Assembly: GCA_937951695.1 (NCBI GenBank)
Contig: CALFBL010000306.1
Coordinates: 1-7,837 of the forward strand
Source of the DNA: an uncultured Granulosicoccaceae bacterium
Lineage (GTDB): Bacteria; Pseudomonadota; Gammaproteobacteria; Granulosicoccales; Granulosicoccaceae
DNA: 7,837 bases
Reading direction: 5' to 3'
Each line of letters opens with the position of its first letter. Position 1 is the stretch's first letter. A model generated the notes under the pieces. That model saw only the letters and a list, made by a program, of their open reading frames with translations. It made no database searches and had not been told where the DNA came from. The translations under genes were made by a program, and so were the position numbers. This document shows positions 1-7,099 of the stretch, piece by piece.

Positions 1-1158
1 GAACATCACGGTAAACATGCTCATGGGAATGTCCAGTGCACGCAGGATGATGCCAGAGTAGAAATCCACGTTCGGGTACAGCTTTCGTTCGACAAAATAA
101 TCGTCCGCAAGCGTTGCTTTTTCCAGTTCCATGGCCAGTTCAAACAGTGGCTGATCGCCGCCCAGTTCATCGAGCAGGTCGTGGCACATTTTCTGGATCA
201 GCTTGGCCCGTGGATCGAAGTTCTTGTACACCCGATGCCCAAACCCCATTAAACGGAAAGGATCGTTTTTATCCTTGGCCCGAGCAATGGTTCTCTCGAT
301 GGTTTCACCGCTGTGCAGAATGTCATCAAGCATGTTCATGACGGCCTCGTTGGCACCACCATGAGCAGGGCCCCATAGGCTCGCCACACCGGCGGCGATC
401 GAGGCAAACGGATTGGCACCCGAGCTGCCGGCCAGGCGAACCGTGGAGGTACTGGCGTTTTGCTCATGATCCGCGTGCAGGATCAAGATTAGTTCCAGCG
501 CCTTCACAGCGGTCTGGTTAGGAGAGAAGGGCTCAGGGGGAACCGCAAACATCATCTGCGTGAAATTCTCCACATAAGACAATTCATTTTTGGGATACAT
601 GAATGGCTGTCCCAGTGAATGCTTATGGATGTAGGAGGCAATGGTGGGCATTTTTGCGATCAGGCGGTGTGCAGAGATTTCCCTGTGTTCAGGGTTATTG
701 ATGTCCAGAGAGTCGTGATAGAACGATGACAACCCGCCAACAGTACCCACCAGCATGGCCATCGGATGGGCGTCGTAGCGAAAGCCGGCAATAAACTTGC
801 GGACGTTCTCATGCACCATCGTATGCAGTGTGATGATGTTCTTGAATTCTTCTAGCTTCTCGGCGCCGGGCAATTCGCCGTATATTAGTAGGTAGCACAC
901 TTCCAGATAGGTGCTGTGCTGTGCCAATTGCTCGATTGGGTAACCGCGGTAAAGCAAGATGCCCTCGCTACCATCGATGAAGGTAATCGCGCTTTTGCAA
1001 CTGGCAGTGGTGGCAAAACCAGGATCGTAGGTGAACATACCGGTCGTTTTGGTCATGCTACGCACATCAACGCAGTCGGGTCCGTGGGTGCCCGTCAGAA
1101 TGGGTAGATCGGCGGCTAAGCCGGTGTCGGAAGTGATTTTTGCAGTGCGGTCAGACAT
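1..1158 (-). CDS. gltA: Citrate synthase, type II (partial, C-terminus cut off by window edge)
   Basis: The enzyme condenses acetyl-CoA with oxaloacetate to give citrate, the first step of the TCA cycle, in the cytoplasm. The reverse strand reads open for 386 codons and matches the E. coli GltA family along its length, with blocks such as FIDGSEGILLYRGYPIEQLA, LILHADHEQNASTSTVR, WGPAHGGANEA, MGFGHRVYKNFDPRA and YPNVDFYSG. The catalytic triad of the family (His264, His305 and Asp362 in E. coli) is present here as His266, His308 and Asp365. The start is the ATG at 1156-1158, giving MSDRTAKITS, with a GGAG ribosome site at 1165-1168 six bases upstream. E. coli GltA has about 43 more residues after the last one visible, so the full protein should be near 429 residues. 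Hexameric type II enzymes of Gram-negative bacteria are typically inhibited by NADH; that is family knowledge and is not shown here. The neighbour upstream is an unknown lipoprotein, not the sdh genes that often sit there. Confidence 0.97.
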   Translation of the reverse strand, partial: MSDRTAKITSDTGLAADLPILTGTHGPDCVDVRSMTKTTGMFTYDPGFATTASCKSAITFIDGSEGILLYRGYPIEQLAQHSTYLEVCYLLIYGELPGAEKLEEFKNIITLHTMVHENVRKFIAGFRYDAHPMAMLVGTVGGLSSFYHDSLDINNPEHREISAHRLIAKMPTIASYIHKHSLGQPFMYPKNELSYVENFTQMMFAVPPEPFSPNQTAVKALELILILHADHEQNASTSTVRLAGSSGANPFASIAAGVASLWGPAHGGANEAVMNMLDDILHSGETIERTIARAKDKNDPFRLMGFGHRVYKNFDPRAKLIQKMCHDLLDELGGDQPLFELAMELEKATLADDYFVERKLYPNVDFYSGIILRALDIPMSMFTVMF

Positions 1159-1183
1159 TTGAATCTCCGTGGTTTTCCTTTAT

Positions 1184-1240
1184 CGGGGGTATTCCCCGCT
1201 GCTGGCAGCGTACTGGTCCAGATTCTGGCCGCTGCCAGCA
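1184..1240 (-). promoter_or_regulatory. Two potential hairpins in the gltA leader
   Basis: Two inverted repeats lie 26 to 82 bases upstream of the gltA start codon. The outer one is an 11-bp perfect repeat, TGCTGGCAGCG at 1200-1210 and its complement at 1230-1240, separated by 19 bases. The inner one is GGGG-TATT-CCCC at 1186-1197, a 4-bp stem with a tetraloop. The arms of the long repeat are centred 30 bp apart, about three helical turns, so it could be either a two-site operator or an RNA stem in the leader. Neither is followed by a T-run on the gltA strand, so a simple terminator is unlikely. The function is unknown. Confidence 0.4.
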
Positions 1241-1267
1241 ACTTTACGATCCTAATTACTGGGCTTC

Positions 1268-1296
1268 ATTCTATTCCAAATCGAAACAAAGATTAA
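1268..1296 (-). promoter_or_regulatory. Weak candidate gltA promoter
   Basis: On the reverse strand a TAGAAT (-10-like, 5 of 6 bases, at 1268-1273) lies 17 bases downstream of TTAATC (poor -35 match, 1291-1296). This would start transcription near 1261 and place both leader inverted repeats in the transcript. The -35 box is weak, so an activator-dependent promoter or a different start remains possible. Confidence 0.22.
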
Positions 1297-1599
1297 CTCT
1301 TCGGTGGCAGTTCCTGTGGCGTGGGTGGATGCGGAAACAGAACTGTGTCTAATTGTTACCTCCAAATTTGAATTGCGTGCGTCGGCAACCCACAGATTTG
1401 CCCATATGCCGGCTAATGGGGGTTCATGAGGCATGCGATTTGTCGTTAACTGTTTTGCAGGTGCTAGCGACGCACTGGCTAGTAAGAGTACGGATGGAGG
1501 ATGCCCGCTCAGCTAACATTGTCGCCAAAAAAATTCCGCGTCAGACGGAAATAATCATAAAGACAATCCATTGGTTGAGCAAAAACTGGATTATTCTCG

Positions 1600-1636
1600 A
1601 GCGGAAAGAGGGTAGTGTTACCACCTTCTTTCCGCT
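1600..1636. repeat. Strong 14-bp hairpin upstream of the lipoprotein gene
   Basis: AGCGGAAAGAGGGT (1600-1613) pairs with ACCTTCTTTCCGCT (1623-1636) around a 9-base loop; the only imperfection is one G-T pair (1610 with 1626). The hairpin ends 61 bases before the lipoprotein start codon. No T-run follows on either strand, so it is not a standard intrinsic terminator. It may be a leader structure, an operator or the remnant of a small RNA; the sequence alone does not say which. Confidence 0.6.
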
Positions 1637-1697
1637 GATCTTGCTTGTATCCACGATTTCACGGCGTGGTCGTCATTTTGTGGTCTATGCTCTAACG

Positions 1698-2435
1698 ATG
1701 ACTGATCGCCGCGGATTCCTGACTCGCTCCATGGCCTTGGGGCTATTGGCCTCAGGCTGCAGCGTCAACTCTTGGAATAATCGAGGTCCAGGTGCCGCGG
1801 CGAACTCGGTGGCTGTGCTCGGTGTGGTGCAGAGCCAAGGGGTGGACATCGCTGTCAATACGGCCCGTCTTGCAGCAGATCTGCAGGGCATTCTGCGCGA
1901 CGAGCATAATTACGCCGTCATGCCTGTTGCCGAAGTTCGCAATGCACTGGGTCAGGCTCAGTACGAGACCTTACTCCGGCGAGTCGCTGTGTTCGGTACG
2001 CTCGAAGCAGACGATGTACGTATTCTCACACTGGCTCGATTACCCACCTCAACCGCTGTCATACTGGTCATCACCGACGATGACGTGCGACAACTGGACA
2101 AGGAGCGGGTAGAGATTCGTGATAACAACGATGAAGTCCTGCTGGATCGGGATCACGTCATATTATCGACGGCGCGCATCGTGAGTCTGACCGCCACAGT
2201 GATGGACACGAAATCGGGTCGTGTGCGCATGCACAACGAGTTTACCCAAGAATCCATTGAGCGGCGGCGCTACCTTGAGTACAACGGGTCAAGTTTCACC
2301 GGCACTGTTGCAGCGCGCCTGGCAAATACGGTCGCCAATGGTGTGCGCCAGCCCGATTGGCCTGATCCACCTCTTCTGCATCAGAGCTTCTATGCACTGC
2401 TGGAGGACGTGGCCGATGAGCTTCCGGTTAACTGA
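1698..2435 (+). CDS. Putative Tat-exported lipoprotein of unknown function
   Basis: A 245-residue protein I do not recognise by name. It begins MTDRRGFLTRSM, a twin-arginine pattern (Arg4-Arg5-Gly-Phe-Leu) followed by a short hydrophobic stretch and a lipobox-like LASGC ending at Cys21. It should therefore be exported, probably folded via the Tat pathway, and lipidated on Cys21. Ser at position 22 would suit outer-membrane sorting. The mature part begins with a low-complexity linker, then a beta strand (VAVLGVV, about 38-44), an amphipathic helix (about 54-70), another strand (YAVMPV), a hydrophobic strand (TAVILVIT, about 119-126) and a beta-hairpin-like ATVMDTKSGRVRMHNEF (about 167-183). 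This resembles the alternating layout of CsgG/FlgO-like periplasmic domains, but that is inference from pattern only. The ATG at 1698 is chosen because the signal sequence starts there, though no good ribosome site precedes it. It is a lone plus-strand gene between two minus-strand units. Confidence 0.78.
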   Translation: MTDRRGFLTRSMALGLLASGCSVNSWNNRGPGAAANSVAVLGVVQSQGVDIAVNTARLAADLQGILRDEHNYAVMPVAEVRNALGQAQYETLLRRVAVFGTLEADDVRILTLARLPTSTAVILVITDDDVRQLDKERVEIRDNNDEVLLDRDHVILSTARIVSLTATVMDTKSGRVRMHNEFTQESIERRRYLEYNGSSFTGTVAARLANTVANGVRQPDWPDPPLLHQSFYALLEDVADELPVN

Positions 2436-2446
2436 CGGCCCATCAA

Positions 2447-2472
2447 GCGGGTATAATCGGTATCGCACCCGC
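2447..2472. terminator. Weak hairpin after the lipoprotein gene
   Basis: GCGGGT (2447-2452) and ACCCGC (2467-2472) form a 6-bp stem with a 14-base loop, starting 11 bases after the lipoprotein stop codon. In the plus direction it is followed by CTTTGGTTAT, a poor U-tract, so termination would be weak. The loop region also contains a perfect TATAAT (2452-2457), so the element could be promoter-related instead. Confidence 0.3.
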
Positions 2473-2495
2473 CTTTGGTTATAGATTGATTCACT

Positions 2496-2522
2496 GGGCG
2501 GACGTCAGTGCCAGACGTGCCC
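2496..2522. terminator. Possible bidirectional hairpin between convergent genes
   Basis: GGGC (2496-2499) plus ACGTC (2502-2506) pair with GACGT (2514-2518) plus GCCC (2519-2522) around a 7-base loop, leaving a two-base bulge. It sits between the ends of the lipoprotein gene and aapP, where terminators are expected in both directions. Neither side has a strong T-run (CGTTATTAG in the plus direction), so it may be weak or serve as a 3'-end stabiliser. Confidence 0.35.
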
Positions 2523-2544
2523 CGTTATTAGAATTACCCGGTGA

Positions 2545-3327
2545 CTAGTGGGCAAGGATTTGACTTAGGAAGAGCTGAGTTCTTTCGGACTGAGGGTTGT
2601 TGAAGAACTCTTCGGGCACATTTTCTTCGATGATCTGACCTTCATCCATAAAGATCACGCGATCCGCTACGGTTTTAGCAAAGCCCATTTCGTGCGTGAC
2701 ACATATCATGGTCATGCCTTCTTGGGCTAGTTCGATCATCACGTCAAGCACTTCCTTGATCATTTCAGGGTCTAGCGCTGACGTGGGCTCATCAAACAGC
2801 ATCACTTTTGGGCTCATACACAATGAGCGAGCAATGGCCACACGCTGCTGTTGACCGCCGGAGAGCTGGCCAGGATACTTTCCAGCCTGTTCCGGGATTT
2901 TTACCCGTTCCAGATACTTCATGGCGATCGCCTCAGCTTCGGCCTTGGGTTGCTTGCGCACCCATATGGGTGCAAGTGTACAGTTCTCCAGTACCGTCAA
3001 GTGTGGAAACAGGTTGAAGTGTTGAAAAACCATACCCACTTCTCGGCGAACGGCCTCTATGTTTTTAAGATCGTTGGTCAGTTCAGTGCCGTTGACGATG
3101 ATGTCGCCTTGTTGATGCTCTTCAAGACGGTTGATGCAGCGAATCATGGTGGATTTGCCAGACCCAGACGGGCCACAGACGACAATTCGTTCGCCACTTT
3201 TAACATCCAGATTAATGTCACGTAGCACGTGAAACTCACCGTACCATTTGTGCATTTGTCGAAGTTCAATGGTGGATTCACCCAGTGCGCGTTCGGTCGA
3301 ACTCACAGTGTTTGCAGACTCGTTCAT
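2545..3327 (-). CDS. aapP: Amino-acid ABC transporter ATP-binding protein (AapP/BztD, GlnQ-like)
   Basis: This 260-residue cytoplasmic ATPase powers the amino-acid importer by binding and hydrolysing ATP as a dimer under the AapQ-AapM membrane pair. All motifs are intact: Walker A GPSGSGKST (52-60), Q-loop Gln102 in MVFQHFNLFPH, ABC signature LSGGQQQR (155-162), Walker B VMLFDEP with catalytic Glu180, D-loop SALD, and switch His212 in CVTHE. The domain matches the polar amino-acid ATPases (GlnQ, HisP, AapP), whose usual length is about 240-260. The start chosen is the ATG at 3325-3327: it gives MNESANTVSS, and an AAGG ribosome site lies just upstream, overlapping the aapM stop codon. The reading frame is open to 3426, but that part lies inside aapM. 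The gap to aapM is 10 bp, so translation is probably coupled. It is the last gene of the operon. Confidence 0.95.
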   Translation of the reverse strand: MNESANTVSSTERALGESTIELRQMHKWYGEFHVLRDINLDVKSGERIVVCGPSGSGKSTMIRCINRLEEHQQGDIIVNGTELTNDLKNIEAVRREVGMVFQHFNLFPHLTVLENCTLAPIWVRKQPKAEAEAIAMKYLERVKIPEQAGKYPGQLSGGQQQRVAIARSLCMSPKVMLFDEPTSALDPEMIKEVLDVMIELAQEGMTMICVTHEMGFAKTVADRVIFMDEGQIIEENVPEEFFNNPQSERTQLFLSQILAH

Positions 3328-3337
3328 AGGGTTCGCC

Positions 3338-4660
3338 TTATCGTTTGTGACCGGTATGGAGTTTGTTTTCCAGATACAGCGAGTATCGCGACATGCCGTA
3401 ACAGGAAACGAAAAAGAACAGAGCAACGAATAAATACACTTCGTTAGTCAGGCCATTCCATTCTGTACTTGAAAGTGAGGCTCGGCCTATTCCCAAAGGA
3501 TCGAGTAATCCGATGACAATAACCAGAACCGAATCTTTGTACAGTCCGATGAACGTGTTAACGATTGAGGGAATGGAAATTTTTAATGCCTGGGGTAACA
3601 CGATCAAGCGCATTGCAGGCCCGTATTTGAGACCCAATGCATCGGCGGCTTCGGTCTGCCCTTTGGGTAATGCCTGTAGCCCTCCACGCACAACCTCAGC
3701 CATGTAAGCCGAGGCAAACAAGGTGACCATGATTAAAACTCGGACCAACAAATTAAACGTAGTGCCAGGCGGAAGAAAGAAGCTGAGCATGGTGGAGGCT
3801 ACAAATAACAAAGTGATTAACGGCACGCCGCGAATGAACTCGATGAACACCACACAGGAATATTTAATGATAGGTAAGTTCGATTGCCTACCCAGCGCGA
3901 GCAAGACACCCAATGGCAGTGAGAAGGCAATCCCGGTCACGCCGATTATCAGTGTCAGCATGAAGCCGCCGAACAAATCGGTGGAGACCGTTTTCAAGTT
4001 CAATTGGGTGAATTGATTAAGGTCGACAAGTTGCGTTGCGTGGATGTCTGTGAACGGTACGCCAATGCCACCGAAAAATGCGTATTTAGCCAGCACCGCA
4101 ACCACTAGGGCAAGAACCATCATAAAAGCCGAAGAGAAACCGCGGTACAGCAGCAGTAAAACCACAGCCGTGCATGCCAGGACAACCATCAATTTCACAC
4201 CATTCCCACCCAAAAGCAGAAACGCTGCGATAAAGGGGAAGAAGACGGCGAACACCATCAACGGTTTACGCAAAGGGCACTTTTCCCAAAGCAAAGCGAC
4301 CGCGGATATAACCAGGAAAAGAAACGAGAGGTCGACGCGCCAGCGTTCTTCTGCGGGGTAAAAACCATAGGTAAACAGCGGTAGGCGCTCACTGATGAAT
4401 GCCCAACACGCCCCACCGGCTTTGGCTCTGCATTCATTTCGATCGCTGCCTGTGAACGCTGCATCTAACAGACTCCACTCAAGCAGGCCGGGCAGCATCT
4501 TGTACAGAAAGTAGATCGCGAGAATCGACAGTACGATATTGGTGGGCGAGGAGAATAGATTCTGCTGCAGCCACAAGCCTGCGCCTTTGGTTTTGAAAGG
4601 CGGCGGCATTTCCGGGTGTTCGCCAGGAGCGTATTGCTTTTTGGGAATCATCTCTTCCAT
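3338..4660 (-). CDS. aapM: Amino-acid ABC transporter permease (AapM/BztC type)
   Basis: This 440-residue inner-membrane permease pairs with AapQ to form the import channel. A proline-rich cytoplasmic N-terminus (about 1-35) precedes a first membrane segment (about 41-57). A periplasmic loop follows, with GGACWAFISERLPLFTYGFYP (about 82-102), a block characteristic of AapM/BztC. A cluster of hydrophobic segments spans about 111-195. The conserved transporter core (about 228-425) carries the EAA loop EVVRGGLQALPKGQTEAADA (from 322) that contacts the ATPase. The extra segments between residues 110 and 195 make it longer than the roughly 380-400 residues I recall for rhizobial AapM. The ATG at 4658-4660 begins 3 bp after the aapQ stop, with a GGAG ribosome site inside the end of aapQ. 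A second ATG three codons on is too close to any ribosome site to be preferred. Confidence 0.93.
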   Translation of the reverse strand: MEEMIPKKQYAPGEHPEMPPPFKTKGAGLWLQQNLFSSPTNIVLSILAIYFLYKMLPGLLEWSLLDAAFTGSDRNECRAKAGGACWAFISERLPLFTYGFYPAEERWRVDLSFLFLVISAVALLWEKCPLRKPLMVFAVFFPFIAAFLLLGGNGVKLMVVLACTAVVLLLLYRGFSSAFMMVLALVVAVLAKYAFFGGIGVPFTDIHATQLVDLNQFTQLNLKTVSTDLFGGFMLTLIIGVTGIAFSLPLGVLLALGRQSNLPIIKYSCVVFIEFIRGVPLITLLFVASTMLSFFLPPGTTFNLLVRVLIMVTLFASAYMAEVVRGGLQALPKGQTEAADALGLKYGPAMRLIVLPQALKISIPSIVNTFIGLYKDSVLVIVIGLLDPLGIGRASLSSTEWNGLTNEVYLFVALFFFVSCYGMSRYSLYLENKLHTGHKR

Positions 4661-4663
4661 GCT

Positions 4664-5857
4664 TTAGCGCTCCACCAAGGCAATGCGTTTGTTGTAGTAA
4701 TTCATGATCCCACTGATGGTTAGAGAGATGATCAGATAGATCGCCATGACGAGGATCATGCACTCCATCGCACGTCCGGTCTGATTCAGTGATATCCCTC
4801 CGATCGTCGCTGTCACATCCATGTACCCGATTGCGATGGCCAGAGACGAGTTCTTGGCGAGGTTTAAATATTGACTGGATAGGGGCGGCACGATAACGCG
4901 CAGCGCCTGTGGGATAACCACCAGATTTAAGGTGCGGTTGCGCGGTAGGCCCAGCGCCATGCTGGCTTCGGTTTGTCCGTGATCAATCGCAAGGATTCCA
5001 GCGCGAACGTTTTCAGCGATAAAGGCAGCTGTGTACAGCGACAAAGCGAGCCACAGGGCCAGAAACTCGGGACGGATAACCGCGCCACCTTGAAAGTTAA
5101 ACCCTTTTAACGTGGGATATTCCCAGTTTATGGGATGACCCGTAGCGATAAAAGCAATGACAGGCAAACCAATGATGGCAAGCACGGATACCCAGAAAAC
5201 GGGTAGTTGGGTGCCAGTGCGTGCTTGCAGAGATCGCGCGAAGCGTCTGAACAACCAGGCGAATACGATAGCGCCGATAAAAGCTGCCAGAACGAATTTG
5301 AACATCGGCAAGAATTCAGGACTAGGCATGAATAAGCCGCGATTGGAGATGAACGCTGTGTCGGACAGCAGGTTCCACGCCTCTTTTGTTCGTGGCAATG
5401 AGTGAACGATGATGCCGTGAATCAGCAAGATGTGTAAAAGAACCGGTACGTTGCGAACATACTCTATATAAACGTAGGCCAATTTGTTAACCAGCCAGTT
5501 TTTCGATAAACGCAACACACCCAAGGTAAAGCCGAGAATGGTTGACAGGATGATTCCCGCTACCGCAACCAACAACGTGTTAATAATGCCTACCCACATC
5601 GCTTGGAGATGCGAAGACCTTGACGAGTAAGGAATCAGATGCTGATTGATGTCGTAGCTCGCCGGTTGTTCGAGAAAAGCGAAACTAAAGCCTCTGCCCT
5701 GAGCTTCCAGGTTGATAACAGCGTTCAACACCATCGAACCGAAAAACCAAATCAGGACAATAGTGGCGAGAATCTGAACGACGATGGACCGATTGTTTTT
5801 GTCGTACCAGAGCTTTGCGAATAGGGAAGGCTGTGCGGTGCTGGCAGTTGCACTCAT
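4664..5857 (-). CDS. aapQ: Amino-acid ABC transporter permease (AapQ/BztB type)
   Basis: This 397-residue inner-membrane permease forms the other half of the amino-acid channel. The first membrane segment (about 25-48) is followed by a long periplasmic region with FLEQPASYDINQHLIPYS, typical of AapQ/BztB. Then come several membrane spans and the conserved EAA loop ENVRAGILAIDHGQTEASMA (from about 282), ending in MNYYNKRIALVER. The length is close to the family's usual 400. I place the start at the ATG at 5855-5857 and not at the TTG at 5863: the AGGA ribosome site at 5866-5869 is eight bases from the ATG but only two from the TTG. It follows aapJ after an 87-base gap that contains an intrinsic terminator, so its expression probably depends on read-through. 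Confidence 0.95.
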   Translation of the reverse strand: MSATASTAQPSLFAKLWYDKNNRSIVVQILATIVLIWFFGSMVLNAVINLEAQGRGFSFAFLEQPASYDINQHLIPYSSRSSHLQAMWVGIINTLLVAVAGIILSTILGFTLGVLRLSKNWLVNKLAYVYIEYVRNVPVLLHILLIHGIIVHSLPRTKEAWNLLSDTAFISNRGLFMPSPEFLPMFKFVLAAFIGAIVFAWLFRRFARSLQARTGTQLPVFWVSVLAIIGLPVIAFIATGHPINWEYPTLKGFNFQGGAVIRPEFLALWLALSLYTAAFIAENVRAGILAIDHGQTEASMALGLPRNRTLNLVVIPQALRVIVPPLSSQYLNLAKNSSLAIAIGYMDVTATIGGISLNQTGRAMECMILVMAIYLIISLTISGIMNYYNKRIALVER

Positions 5858-5884
5858 CGGCAATGTCCTGGGGGAAATAAGGGA

Positions 5885-5929
5885 CCCAAAATAATAAAAT
5901 AAGGGGCACTCGTGTGCCCCTTATTTTTT
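5885..5929 (-). terminator. Intrinsic terminator/attenuator between aapJ and aapQ
   Basis: A perfect 14-bp stem, AAAATAAGGGGCAC (5896-5909) against its complement (5914-5927), closes a TCGT tetraloop. On the transcribed (minus) strand the stem ends in CCCCTTATTTT and continues ATTATTTT, a good U-rich tail. It begins 18 bases after the aapJ stop. Being symmetric, it could also stop transcription entering from the left. Its place inside the operon points to partial termination that raises the ratio of binding protein to permease, a common arrangement in binding-protein-dependent importers. Confidence 0.9.
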
Positions 5930-5944
5930 ACCACAACCGCGGTA

Positions 5945-6961
5945 TTAGCGAATGGGAGCAGCGTAAAGGATGCCGCCGTCTGACCACTGTGCGTTCAGAC
6001 CACGCTCAATGCCCAGAGCGGTTTCGGGACCGATGTTTTTGTCAAAGATTTCACCGTAGTTGCCGCCAGCTGCGATTGCACGCATGGCCCACTGCTTATC
6101 CAGACCGATCATCGCGCCGAAATCACCTTCCAGGCCGAGCAGACGGTTAACATTGGGGTTGTCGCCTGCAGCGGCACCCATCTCTTCAACGTTTTCTGAC
6201 GTGATGCCCATCTCTTCAGCCGCGATTAACGCCAATACGGTCCACTTAGCAATGTCAAACCAAAGATCGTCACCGTGGCGAACCGCGCCAGCCAGTGGTT
6301 CTTTTGAGATGATTTCTGGCAAAACCATGTGCTCATCGGGGTTCTCAAAGGCTGCACGCGTAGCCGCTAAACCAGAAGCATCGGTGGTGTAGACATCACA
6401 GCGCCCTGCGAGGTAGTTAGGCCGTGCTTCTTCGTTGGTCTCAATCGGTACAGGCTCATAGGAGATGCCGTTGGTGCGAAAGTAATCGGCCAGATTCAAT
6501 TCGGTGGTTGTACCTGTCTGGATGCAGATAGACGCACCGTCGAGGTCTTTCGCAGACGATACGCCAAGCGCCTTAGGCACCATAAAGCCCTGACCATCGT
6601 AATAGTTGACTGGCAGGAACGATAACTTAAGATCAGCGTCGCGACTCATGGTTTCAGTCGTGTTTCGGAACAGGATGTCGCCTTCGCCAGAGCTCAGCAG
6701 CGTGAAACGGGTTTTACCGGTTGAAGGGATGAATTTTACCTTGCTACCGTCGCCTAGAACTGCAGCGGCTACTGCGCGGCAAAAATCAACGTCGAAGCCC
6801 TGCCACTGGCCATCAGCATCAGGTGCTGCGAAGCCAACGAGGCCAGTTGTCACAACGCAGTTGAGTTCACCGCGTGCTTTTACATCTTCGAGGGTGTCAG
6901 CTTGGGCGGTAGTTGCCATAGCTGTCAGTGCGACTGTTGCCGCGAGTAAAGTCTTCTTCAT
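5945..6961 (-). CDS. aapJ: Periplasmic amino-acid-binding protein (AapJ/BztA type)
   Basis: This 338-residue solute-binding protein captures L-amino acids in the periplasm and delivers them to AapQ-AapM. It has a classic Sec signal peptide, MKKTLLAATVALTAMATTAQA, with cleavage expected after Ala21. The mature part follows AapJ/BztA closely: GELNCVVTTGLVGFAAPDAD (31-50), WQGFDVDFCRAVAAAVLGD (53-71), TRFTLLSSGEGDILFRNTTE, then the second lobe with SICIQTGTTTELNLADYF and DVYTTDASGLAATRA. Arg99 and Asp194 sit where binding proteins of this family usually hold the amino-acid carboxylate and amino groups; this is inferred from position. Mature Cys residues are 35, 61, 146 and 188. The start ATG at 6959-6961 has a GGAG site five bases upstream. 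Related systems take up a broad set of L-amino acids (rhizobial Aap) or Glu, Gln, Asp and Asn (Rhodobacter Bzt); the exact specificity here cannot be read from sequence. Confidence 0.96.
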   Translation of the reverse strand: MKKTLLAATVALTAMATTAQADTLEDVKARGELNCVVTTGLVGFAAPDADGQWQGFDVDFCRAVAAAVLGDGSKVKFIPSTGKTRFTLLSSGEGDILFRNTTETMSRDADLKLSFLPVNYYDGQGFMVPKALGVSSAKDLDGASICIQTGTTTELNLADYFRTNGISYEPVPIETNEEARPNYLAGRCDVYTTDASGLAATRAAFENPDEHMVLPEIISKEPLAGAVRHGDDLWFDIAKWTVLALIAAEEMGITSENVEEMGAAAGDNPNVNRLLGLEGDFGAMIGLDKQWAMRAIAAGGNYGEIFDKNIGPETALGIERGLNAQWSDGGILYAAPIR

Positions 6962-7033
6962 GGATTCTCCAGGAGCTTATTGCTTCTTGTAAGTGATTAG
7001 TTTGCGAGGCTAACGTAACCTGCGAACTCCGCA

Positions 7034-7039
7034 ATAATA
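7034..7039 (-). promoter_or_regulatory. Candidate -10 box of the aap operon promoter
   Basis: On the reverse strand TATTAT (5 of 6 to consensus) lies 72 bases upstream of the aapJ start. The sequence 15-18 bases upstream (TGTTTT/TTTTGA) is a poor -35 box, so the promoter may depend on an activator. No convincing sigma-54 -24/-12 pair was seen in the region. Confidence 0.3.
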
Positions 7040-7099
7040 CCTCATGCAAATGAATCAAAACAGTATTTGAGCCCTACAGACATCACATTTATTCGCTTT

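Larger units (their letters stand above)
1159..1697. other. Divergent intergenic region between gltA and the lipoprotein gene
   Basis: These 539 bases hold no convincing gene. The lipoprotein frame stays open upstream to 1353, but that part has no ribosome site and a composition unlike a protein (scattered Cys, Trp and His, no domain). The gltA-proximal part has the leader hairpins and a weak promoter. The lipoprotein-proximal part has the strong hairpin at 1600-1636. I found no clear forward promoter; the rest is unexplained. Confidence 0.6.

Noticed and set aside
1140..1352. A plus-strand 70-codon frame opposite the gltA start and leader
   Set aside because: It overlaps gltA and its leader on the opposite strand and has a Trp- and Gln-rich, non-protein-like composition.
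1534..1550. A small inverted repeat TTCCG/CGGAA
   Set aside because: Only five base pairs with a seven-base loop; expected by chance in a region of this size.
1353..1697. An upstream in-frame extension of the lipoprotein
   Set aside because: It begins at TTG, lacks a ribosome site, has no protein-like composition, and would bury the Tat/lipoprotein signal that clearly starts at 1698.
3328..3426. A longer N-terminus for AapP
   Set aside because: It would start at TTG and overlap the end of aapM; the ATG at 3327 has a ribosome site and gives the normal family length.
5858..5863. A TTG start for AapQ two codons upstream
   Set aside because: The ribosome site is only two bases from the TTG but eight from the ATG at 5857.
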